A stretch of 64,000 bases of DNA from Franzmannia qiaohouensis (GTDB taxonomy: Bacteria > Pseudomonadota > Gammaproteobacteria > Pseudomonadales > Halomonadaceae), in contig NZ_JARWAM010000012.1 of the NCBI RefSeq assembly GCF_031451695.1, positions 62,001 to 126,000 of the forward strand, written 5' to 3'. The notes beneath the pieces were generated by a model. That model did not search any database. It was not told the origin of the DNA and was given only the letters and a program-made list of their open reading frames with translations. Position numbers and translations under genes: made by a program. Below, piece after piece: positions 54,517 through 64,000 of the stretch (position 1 is its first letter; the number at the start of each line of letters is the position of its first letter).

Positions 54517-55962
54517 ATGGCAGGCCAGACCCTTTACGACAAGCTGTGGTCGCAGCACCTGGTCAAGGAGCGCGACGACGGCACCGCCTTGATCTACATC
54601 GACCGCCAACTGCTGCATGAAGTGACCTCGCCCCAGGCATTCGAAGGCCTGCGCATGGCGAATCGCAAGCCGTGGCGGCTCGACGCCAACCTGGCGACGC
54701 CGGACCACAACGTGCCGACCACGGTGATCGAGCGCGCTGAGGGCAATGCCGGGATCAAGGATCCGGTGTCGCTGATCCAGGTCCAGACCCTGGATGATAA
54801 CTGCGCGTCATTCGGCATCGAGGAGTTCAAGATCAACGACGCCCGCCAGGGCATCGTGCACGTGGTGGGGCCAGAGCAGGGCGCTACCCTGCCGGGCATG
54901 ACCGTGGTCTGCGGCGACTCGCATACCGCCACCCACGGCGCCTTTGCGGCCCTCGCCCACGGCATCGGCACCTCTGAAGTGGAGCACGTGCTGGCCACCC
55001 AGTGCCTGCTGGCGCAGAAGATGAAGAACATGCAGGTGCGCGTCGAGGGTGAGCTGGGCGTTGGCGTCACCGCCAAGGACGTGGTGCTGGCCATTATCGG
55101 CCAGATCGGCACCGCAGGTGGCACCGGCTACGCCATCGAGTTCGCCGGCAGCGCGATCCAGAGCCTCTCCATGGAGGGCCGCATGACGGTGTGTAACATG
55201 GCCATTGAGGCCGGCGCCCGGGTCGGTCTGATCGCTGTCGACGACACCACCATCGAATACCTCGCCGAGCGCCCCTATGCGCCGACCGCCGAGCAGTGGG
55301 ACGCCGCCGTGGCCGACTGGCGCGGTCTGGTCTCGGACGCTGACGCCGCCTTCGACAAGGTGGTCGAGATCGACGCCGCCAGCATCGAACCGCAGGTCAG
55401 CTGGGGCACCAGTCCGGAGATGGTCACCGGTATCTCCGGCGAAGTGCCGGACCCGGCCGACGCCGCCGACGACACCGTCAAGCGCAGCTACACCCGTGCA
55501 CTGGAGTACATGGGCCTGGCGCCCAAGCAGAAGATCACCGATATCCGCCTCGACAAGGTGTTCATCGGCTCCTGCACCAACTCGCGCATCGAAGACCTGC
55601 GCGAAGCCGCCAAGGTCGCCAAGGGCAAGAAGGTGGCGAGCTCCATCCAGCTGGCCATGGTGGTGCCCGGCTCGGGGCTGGTGAAACGCCAGGCCGAGGC
55701 CGAGGGGCTCGACAAGATCTTCACCGAGGCCGGCTTCGAGTGGCGCGAGCCGGGCTGCTCGATGTGCCTGGCGATGAACGCCGACAAGCTGGGGGCCGGC
55801 GAGCACTGTGCCTCGACCTCCAACCGCAACTTCGAGGGGCGCCAGGGCTACGGCGGCCGCACCCACCTGGTCAGCCCGGCGATGGCCGCCGCCGCTGCCA
55901 TTGCCGGCCACTTTGTCGACGTGCGTCAGCTCGACGCCCAACCTATCGCCCAGGAGGCCTGA
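54517..55962 (+). CDS. leuC: 3-isopropylmalate dehydratase large subunit
   Basis: Isomerises 2-isopropylmalate to 3-isopropylmalate in leucine synthesis, with LeuD. 481 residues from ATG 54517 (MAGQTLYDKLWSQHLV); a longer frame at 54481 is in the leader. Aconitase-family landmarks are HEVTSPQAFEGLR, VVCGDSHTATHGAFAALAHGIGTSEVEHVLATQ, IGSCTNSRIEDLR and GCSMCLAMN, which supply the three cysteines of the [4Fe-4S] cluster. leuD starts three bases after its stop. Confidence 0.97.
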   Translation: MAGQTLYDKLWSQHLVKERDDGTALIYIDRQLLHEVTSPQAFEGLRMANRKPWRLDANLATPDHNVPTTVIERAEGNAGIKDPVSLIQVQTLDDNCASFGIEEFKINDARQGIVHVVGPEQGATLPGMTVVCGDSHTATHGAFAALAHGIGTSEVEHVLATQCLLAQKMKNMQVRVEGELGVGVTAKDVVLAIIGQIGTAGGTGYAIEFAGSAIQSLSMEGRMTVCNMAIEAGARVGLIAVDDTTIEYLAERPYAPTAEQWDAAVADWRGLVSDADAAFDKVVEIDAASIEPQVSWGTSPEMVTGISGEVPDPADAADDTVKRSYTRALEYMGLAPKQKITDIRLDKVFIGSCTNSRIEDLREAAKVAKGKKVASSIQLAMVVPGSGLVKRQAEAEGLDKIFTEAGFEWREPGCSMCLAMNADKLGAGEHCASTSNRNFEGRQGYGGRTHLVSPAMAAAAAIAGHFVDVRQLDAQPIAQEA

Positions 55963-55965
55963 GCC

Positions 55966-56619
55966 ATGAGACAGTTCGAACGCGAGCAGGGCCTGGTGGC
56001 GCCGTTGGACCGCGCCAACGTCGACACCGACCTGATCATTCCCAAGCAGTTTCTCAAGTCGATCAAGCGCACCGGCTTCGGCGTCAACCTGTTCGACGAG
56101 CTGCGCTACCTCGACGAGGGCTACCCGGGCCAGGACGCCAGCCAGCGCCCGCTCAACCCCGATTTCGTGCTCAACCAGCCGCGCTACCAGGGCGCCAGCG
56201 TGCTGCTGGCACGCCGCAACTTCGGCTGCGGCAGCTCCCGTGAGCACGCCCCCTGGGCGCTGGAGGACTTCGGCTTTCGGGTAGTGATCGCCCCGAGCTT
56301 CGCCGACATCTTCTACAACAACGCTTTCAAGAACGGCATCCTGCTGGTGACCCTCGACGAGGATACCGTTGATCGGCTGTTCAAGGCGGTGGAAGCCAAC
56401 GAGGGCTATCGCCTCGACGTCGATCTCGAGAACCAGCGCGTGACCACCCCGGAGGGTGAGATCCTCGAGTTCGACGTCGATGCCTTCCGCAAGCACTGCC
56501 TGCTCAACGGCCTCGACGATATCGGCATCACCCTGCAGGACGAGGATGCCATTGGCGATTTCGAGGCCAAGCATCGCGCCGCACGGCCGTGGCTGTTCCG
56601 CGACAAGGTATCGGCCTGA
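55966..56619 (+). CDS. leuD: 3-isopropylmalate dehydratase small subunit
   Basis: Swivelling-domain partner of LeuC, 217 residues. It has LDRANVDTDLIIPKQFLKSIKRTGFG near the start and NFGCGSSREHAPWALEDFGFRVVIAPSFADIF, the signature of this subunit. Co-transcribed with leuC (three-base gap); leuB follows after 76 bases. Confidence 0.97.
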   Translation: MRQFEREQGLVAPLDRANVDTDLIIPKQFLKSIKRTGFGVNLFDELRYLDEGYPGQDASQRPLNPDFVLNQPRYQGASVLLARRNFGCGSSREHAPWALEDFGFRVVIAPSFADIFYNNAFKNGILLVTLDEDTVDRLFKAVEANEGYRLDVDLENQRVTTPEGEILEFDVDAFRKHCLLNGLDDIGITLQDEDAIGDFEAKHRAARPWLFRDKVSA

Positions 56620-56695
56620 GGCCTTAATTCCGCTGTCGCCGTACAGCCCGTCACCATTCGCTTGGAAACGGCGAACGACAAGGATTGAAAAACAC

Positions 56696-57775
<1,080 letters not shown>

Positions 57776-57804
57776 CTAAAGCGCCATCTACTGCAGCGGT
57801 GAGG

Positions 57805-57904
57805 GGCGCCGGGGACAGGCTGAAGGGGAGGTTTGCGCCATGGATGGCGCAAGGTAGCGCCCATGGAAGGGTTCACAGCGCCTCCCCGAAAGCCTGTCGA
57901 CGGA
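57805..57904. repeat. Structured intergenic repeat, copy 2 (between leuB and asd)
   Basis: Second copy of the roughly 100-bp element. Outer arms GACAGGCT and AGCCTGTC pair perfectly, then GGGGAGG pairs with CCTCCCC across a symmetrical GAA/GAA internal loop. The inner hairpin is TTGCGCC and GGCGCAA around ATGGAT, equivalent to CGATTCC/GGAATCG in copy 1. The two copies exactly bracket leuCDB. It may also act as a transcript end for leuB. Confidence 0.85.
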
Positions 57905-57964
57905 TTAGCCCCGGGATTAGCCTCAAAGGTACTTTGGGTTTCTGCGGCCCGGGCGCGCTTCATG

Positions 57965-57970
57965 TATAAT
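57965..57970 (+). promoter_or_regulatory. asd: Consensus -10 box of asd promoter
   Basis: A perfect TATAAT lies 33 bases before the asd start, with no convincing -35 hexamer at the usual 17-base spacing. The asd Shine-Dalgarno GGAGG at 57991-57995 follows. It supports independent transcription of asd rather than read-through from leuB. Confidence 0.55.
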
Positions 57971-58002
57971 ATTGGCCTCATTTGAATTCTGGAGGACTTC
58001 AC

Positions 58003-59115
58003 ATGTTGAAAGTCGGTTTCGTCGGATGGCGCGGCATGGTGGGCTCGGTGCTCATGCAGCGCATGCAGGAGGATGGAGATTTCGACGGCATTGAGCCGAT
58101 CTTCTTCACCACCTCCCAGGTCGGCAAGCCCGGCCCCGATATCGGCGTCGACGTGCCTCCGCTCAAGGATGCCACCGACATCGACGAGCTAAAGGCGCTG
58201 GATGTCGTGGTCACCTGCCAGGGGGGCGACTATACCAAGCAGGTCTACGGCGACCTGCGCGGCGCGGGCTGGAAGGGCTACTGGATCGATGCTGCCAGCA
58301 CCCTGCGCATGGAAGACGAAGCGACCATCGTCCTCGATCCGGTCAACCGCGGCGTGATCGACGCGCAGCTGGCCAAGGGCGCCAAGACCTTCGTCGGCGG
58401 CAACTGCACCGTCAGCCTGATGCTGATGGGGCTGGGTGGCCTGTTCGAGGCCGACCTGATCGAGTGGATGACCTCCATGACCTATCAGGCCGCCTCGGGC
58501 TCCGGCGCCAAGCACATGCGCGAATTGCTCAACCAGATGGGCAGCCTGCGCGATAGCGTTGCCGGTGAGTTGAGCGACCCGTCCAGCGCAATCCTCGACA
58601 TCGACCGCAAGGTCACCGCGGCGATGCGTTCGGGCGACTTTCCCACCGATAACTTCGGCGCTCCGCTGGCCGGTAGCCTGCTGCCGTGGATCGATACCAA
58701 GCTCGACAACGGCCAGAGCCGCGAGGAGTGGAAGGGCAGCGTCGAGACCAACAAGATTCTCGGCCTCGATAACAACCCGATCCCCATCGACGGCTTGTGC
58801 GTGCGTATTGGTGCGATGCGTTCTCACAGCCAGGCGTTCACCATCAAGTTGAAGAAAGATGTGCCGATGGATGAGATCGAGGATCGTCTGGCCAAGCACA
58901 ACGAGTGGGTCAAGGTCATCGCCAACGACAAGGACGCCACCATCGACGGCCTGACGCCGGCCGCCGCCACCGGCACTCTCAGCGTGCCGGTGGGTCGCCT
59001 GCGCAAGCTGGCTATGGGCGGCGAGTACCTGTCCGCTTTCAGCGTCGGCGACCAGCTGCTGTGGGGCGCCGCCGAACCGCTCAAGCGCATGCTCAAGATT
59101 CTGCGCGAGCAGTAA
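58003..59115 (+). CDS. asd: Aspartate-semialdehyde dehydrogenase
   Basis: Reduces aspartyl phosphate to aspartate semialdehyde for lysine, threonine and methionine synthesis. 370 residues starting MLKVGFVGWRGMVGSVLMQRM, with the NADP-binding GWRGMVGS. The catalytic cysteine is in FVGGNCTVSLMLMGLGGLF, and the histidine in VRIGAMRSHSQAFTIKL. Start fixed by GGAGG eight bases upstream; the in-frame opening at 57982 lacks a ribosome-binding site. Confidence 0.97.
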   Translation: MLKVGFVGWRGMVGSVLMQRMQEDGDFDGIEPIFFTTSQVGKPGPDIGVDVPPLKDATDIDELKALDVVVTCQGGDYTKQVYGDLRGAGWKGYWIDAASTLRMEDEATIVLDPVNRGVIDAQLAKGAKTFVGGNCTVSLMLMGLGGLFEADLIEWMTSMTYQAASGSGAKHMRELLNQMGSLRDSVAGELSDPSSAILDIDRKVTAAMRSGDFPTDNFGAPLAGSLLPWIDTKLDNGQSREEWKGSVETNKILGLDNNPIPIDGLCVRIGAMRSHSQAFTIKLKKDVPMDEIEDRLAKHNEWVKVIANDKDATIDGLTPAAATGTLSVPVGRLRKLAMGGEYLSAFSVGDQLLWGAAEPLKRMLKILREQ

Positions 59116-59141
59116 ATCGAGCGCCGCTTCGCTGAGCTGAT

Positions 59142-59172
59142 GACGCCTCCCCAATGGGGAGGCGTCGTCTCA
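59142..59172 (+). terminator. Intrinsic terminator after asd
   Basis: An 11-bp perfect stem, GACGCCTCCCC (59142-59152) with GGGGAGGCGTC (59156-59166), loop AAT, followed by a weak GTCTCAT tail. It lies 26 bases after the asd stop. Confidence 0.75.
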
Positions 59173-59346
59173 TGAACAGGAGGAAAACTGACATGCGTTG
59201 AATGCACGGGCTTGTCAGGTGTTGTCTGATGCATTCTGCTGATGAAAACGATGTTTTCGAGTCAGGGCTTTATACGTAAAGGCGGCGAGCGCAGCCAGTT
59301 TCCGGCGCAGCCTACACTGCTCCCAAGTCGCAGGGTCACCTAGACA

Positions 59347-61635
<2,289 letters not shown>

Positions 61636-61684
61636 TGCGCGCGGCCTAGCGGCGCGCTGACCCCGACGAGCCGCTGACGAGCCG

Positions 61685-62740
61685 ATGCCCCTGTTTAAAC
61701 GCCTGGACGAAAAGACCCGCCTGACCGGCCGCCTGGCCGCCGCCGTGGAGTACGACGGCAGCGCCTACTGCGGCTGGCAGCGCCTAAAGCACGCCCCTTC
61801 GGTGCAGTATGAAGTCGAGCAGGCCCTGGCGCGGGTGGCCGGGCATCCGGTCACCGTACACTGCAGTGGCCGCACCGACAGCGGCGTGCACGCCACGCGC
61901 CAGGTGATTCACTTCGACCCGCCGGTGTCGCGCTCGCAGAAGGCCTGGGTGTTCGGCGCCAACGCCAACCTGCCCCGGGATATTGCCATCCGCTGGCTGG
62001 TGCCGGTGGCCGACGACTTCCATGCGCGCTTCCTGGCCCTGGCGCGACGCTACCGCTACGTGATACTCAACCAGCCCAGTCGGCCGGTGCTCGAGCGCGC
62101 CAATGCCACCTGGTGCCGCGACCCGCTGGACGCCGACGCCATGCACCGCGCCGCCCAGGTGCTGGTTGGCGAGCGCGACTTCTCCAGCTTCCGCGCCGCC
62201 GGCTGCCAGTCGAAGACCGCCTGGCGCCACCTGCATTTCATCGAGGTGCATCGCCATGGCCCGCTGGTCGTAGTCGATGTCCAGGCCAACGCCTTCGTCC
62301 ATCACATGATTCGCAATATCGTCGGCGCGCTGGTCGACGTCGGCCGCGGCGAGCAGGATGAAGAGTACATCGCGCGGCTGTTGACGCTGCGCGATCGCAC
62401 CCAGGCCAGCGCCACCGCGCCGGGCTGCGGGCTGCACTTCGTCGACTCCATCTATGATTCGCAGTACACACTGCCCCGCGAGCCGCTCGGCCCAAATCTG
62501 CTGGCCTTTCTCGGCGAGTGGACCGGCGAGCGCGAACTGCCTGACTCGCCGCTGGTGCGCTATCGCCGCGGCCGGCCGCTGGCCGAGGACGAGGGCCACC
62601 CGTCGCTGCCGACGTATCGCCAAGGTCAGCGCGAAGCGCAACAGAAAGCTCAGCGCGAAGCGCAACAGAAAGCTCAGGGCGATGCGCAACAGCAAGCCCA
62701 GCACAGGGCCGCCTCGGCGCCCGAGGAGGAGTCGCCATGA
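61685..62740 (+). CDS. truA: tRNA pseudouridine(38-40) synthase
   Basis: Modifies U38-U40 in tRNA anticodon stems. Family landmarks: AAAVEYDGSAYCGWQRLKHAPSVQYEVEQAL, the catalytic aspartate in CSGRTDSGVHATRQVIHF, and VVVDVQANAFVHHMIRNIVGALVDVGRG. It is 351 residues, about 80 longer than the E. coli enzyme; the extra C-terminus holds three 24-bp tandem repeats (62627-62698) coding for an Ala/Gln/Lys/Arg-rich helix. The extension is likely species-specific. The stop overlaps trpF. Confidence 0.95.
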   Translation: MPLFKRLDEKTRLTGRLAAAVEYDGSAYCGWQRLKHAPSVQYEVEQALARVAGHPVTVHCSGRTDSGVHATRQVIHFDPPVSRSQKAWVFGANANLPRDIAIRWLVPVADDFHARFLALARRYRYVILNQPSRPVLERANATWCRDPLDADAMHRAAQVLVGERDFSSFRAAGCQSKTAWRHLHFIEVHRHGPLVVVDVQANAFVHHMIRNIVGALVDVGRGEQDEEYIARLLTLRDRTQASATAPGCGLHFVDSIYDSQYTLPREPLGPNLLAFLGEWTGERELPDSPLVRYRRGRPLAEDEGHPSLPTYRQGQREAQQKAQREAQQKAQGDAQQQAQHRAASAPEEESP

Positions 62741-63387
62741 GTGCGCTGCACCGTACCCGGGTCAAGATATGCGGCCTGACCCGCGCCGAGGATATTGACG
62801 CCGCGGTGGCCGCCGGCGCCGATGCGCTGGGCTTCGTGCTGTGGCCGGGCAGCAAGCGCGCGGTGGACCTCGAGCATCTGGCCGAACTCAGTGCTCGGGT
62901 GCCGGCCTTCGTCACCCGGGGCGGGCTGTTCGTCGACCAGTCGCCTGCGTTCATCGCCGCCTGCGCACCGCACCTCGATCTACTGCAGTTCCACGGCGAC
63001 GAGTCGCCAACCTTCTGCGCGGCGGCCCCGCGGCCCTGGATCAAGGCGCTGCGTATGCGTGACGGCATCGACCTGCATGCCGCGGCGGCGGACTACGCCG
63101 GTGCCCGCGGCCTGCTGCTCGATGCCTACAAGCCCGGCGTGCCGGGGGGCACCGGCGAGACCTTCGACTGGTCGCGAATCCCTGCAAGCCTGGCGGCGCC
63201 GGTGATCCTGGCCGGCGGCCTGACGGCGGCCAATGTCGTCGAGGCCATAGCGGCAGTACGGCCCTTCGCGGTGGATGTTTCCGGGGGTGTGGAACAGGCG
63301 CCAGGTATCAAGCAGGCCGAGTTGATAGGCGATTTTTTGCGGGGCGTGATGGCCGCAGATGATCGATTGAGGCGTATGCCGCACTGA
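62737..63387 (+). CDS. trpF: Phosphoribosylanthranilate isomerase
   Basis: Tryptophan pathway TIM-barrel enzyme, 216 residues. It has VKICGLTRAEDIDAAVAAGADALGFVLWPGSKRAV with the catalytic cysteine, LLQFHGDESPTFC, LLLDAYKPGVPGGTGETFDWSRIP with the catalytic aspartate, ILAGGLTAANVVEAI and VDVSGGVEQAPGIKQAELIGDF. It overlaps truA by four bases. Confidence 0.97.
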   Translation: MSALHRTRVKICGLTRAEDIDAAVAAGADALGFVLWPGSKRAVDLEHLAELSARVPAFVTRGGLFVDQSPAFIAACAPHLDLLQFHGDESPTFCAAAPRPWIKALRMRDGIDLHAAAADYAGARGLLLDAYKPGVPGGTGETFDWSRIPASLAAPVILAGGLTAANVVEAIAAVRPFAVDVSGGVEQAPGIKQAELIGDFLRGVMAADDRLRRMPH

Positions 63388-63537
63388 TAGCCTGGCAGCA
63401 GCGTGTAACAGCGCCACCTACAATAGTAAAACTCGATGTTTTGGCACTGCTTGTTTCTTTTGTGTTAAAGAGTGTATCTTTGGCTGGATGAAGCCATTAA
63501 AAAGTTTTAGCCGTCCACTCCATACGAGGAGCTATCG

Positions 63538-63765
63538 ATGAAAGGCTTGCATGACAATGGTGTTGAACAGGGTGCACGTCTTGAATACAGCGCCCCGCAG
63601 CTCAAGCAGTGGGGCAGCGTTGCCGCTCTGACACGGCTCGGAGGATCCGGTGGCGCCGGCGATGTCGGCTTCAACCCTGGTGGCAACCAGGTAGGGTCCG
63701 ACAACGGCAGCGTGTTCACTCCCGCCAACACTAGCGGCGGTGGCCGAGGCCGCGGAAGGCCCTGA
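63538..63765 (+). CDS. Glycine-rich RiPP precursor (A4) with lasso-type leader
   Basis: A 75-residue peptide with GAGGAG six bases before its ATG. The leader fits the same motif as A1-A3: Tyr17, Pro20, Leu22, Gly26, Thr32, then Arg33. The following region LGGSGGAGDVGFNPGGNQ is very rich in Gly, Asn and Ser. Asp42 is core residue 9 if the core starts at Leu34, or 8 if it starts at Gly35, so a lasso ring is possible but the start residue is uncertain. It ends in GRGRGRP, an Arg-Gly tail. It precedes a partial gene and probably begins a second RiPP cluster that continues beyond the window. Confidence 0.78.
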   Translation: MKGLHDNGVEQGARLEYSAPQLKQWGSVAALTRLGGSGGAGDVGFNPGGNQVGSDNGSVFTPANTSGGGRGRGRP

Positions 63766-63796
63766 TCGATTGCCAAGGGGGTGAGGTGTTCGACAC

Positions 63797-64000
63797 ATGA
63801 CGCGTACCGGCCATGGGTTGGTGGTGCTGCTTAGCGGTACTATTCCAGCTGAACGCGTCATGTCCTTTACCCGCCAGGACAGCCCGCAAGCCGCGCTGTC
63901 TTCTCTGATGGCGGCTGTCTGTGCCAACCCCCTCTGGGCTGACATGCCCGATGCCCGGTTGGTGGGGCGGGCAGATCCCAATGTGCTGCTGGGCGTGCTA
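63797..64000 (+). CDS. Unidentified gene, N-terminal 68 codons, cut by window end
   Basis: An open frame from ATG 63797 to the window edge, beginning MTRTGHGLVVLLSGTIP and continuing with FTRQDSPQAALSSLMAAV. High GC and codon-like composition suggest it is real. It follows the A4 precursor by 31 bases on the same strand, the position where a cyclase or other maturation gene would be expected, but no family signature is visible in this much. Confidence 0.5.
   Translation, partial: MTRTGHGLVVLLSGTIPAERVMSFTRQDSPQAALSSLMAAVCANPLWADMPDARLVGRADPNVLLGVL

Noticed and set aside
63440..63470. Sigma-54 promoter (TTGGCAC...) upstream of precursor A4
   Set aside because: The -24-like GG is present but no GC at the required -12 spacing.

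Overview
The window is about 64 kb of mostly high-GC DNA from a gammaproteobacterium, most likely a Halomonas-type halophile (Halomonadaceae). The placement is inferred from gene order (holA-lptE-leuS on one side, leuC-leuD-leuB-asd-fimV-truA-trpF on the other) and codon style; there is no rRNA or other marker to settle it.

Region 1 (1-4161, minus strand): housekeeping genes holA (cut by the window edge), lptE and leuS. Region 2 (4529-36511, plus strand): a long Wzx/Wzy-dependent exopolysaccharide (EPS) or capsule locus. It opens with a CapD-like membrane dehydratase. A perfect 12-base ops element follows, just before wza-wzb-wzc. Next come nucleotide-sugar genes, a low-GC block (dTDP-amino-sugar genes, two tandem ATP-grasp ligases, an acetyltransferase, a flippase, a glycosyltransferase), a high-GC cysD-cysNC island, another low-GC glycosyltransferase block with a sulfotransferase, a polymerase candidate, an initiating sugar-phosphate transferase, an aldolase/dehydrogenase pair, galE and a TviB-like dehydrogenase. 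PAPS synthesis beside a sulfotransferase suggests the polymer is sulfated.

Region 3 (36508-51423): a lasso-peptide-type RiPP locus inserted between the EPS genes and the leu genes. The minus strand carries cobS-like, cobT-like, an asparagine-synthetase-type cyclase, precursor A2, a 16-bp stem-loop, a PqqD-like B1, a transglutaminase-like B2 and precursor A1. The plus strand carries two HPr-kinase-like paralogues flanking a 56-residue peptide with a lasso leader but no lasso-type core, a sugar-transfer ATP-grasp protein, a nucleotidyltransferase, an ABC exporter and an O-antigen-ligase-like protein. A1 and A2 are both 47 residues and match YxxPx(I/V)xxxGxxxxxTx exactly. Their 22-residue cores have Asp at core position 8 and a C-terminal Ser, the type of residue lasso-associated HPr-type kinases modify. 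The CobS/CobT pair translationally coupled to the cyclase is the most unusual feature.

Region 4 (51420-63387): a zinc-ribbon protein, an unidentified permease, a LysR regulator divergent from leuCDB, asd, fimV, truA and trpF. Two covarying, structured, roughly 100-bp repeats flank leuCDB. The last 460 bases begin a second RiPP locus, with a glycine-rich precursor carrying the same leader motif and a following gene cut by the window end.
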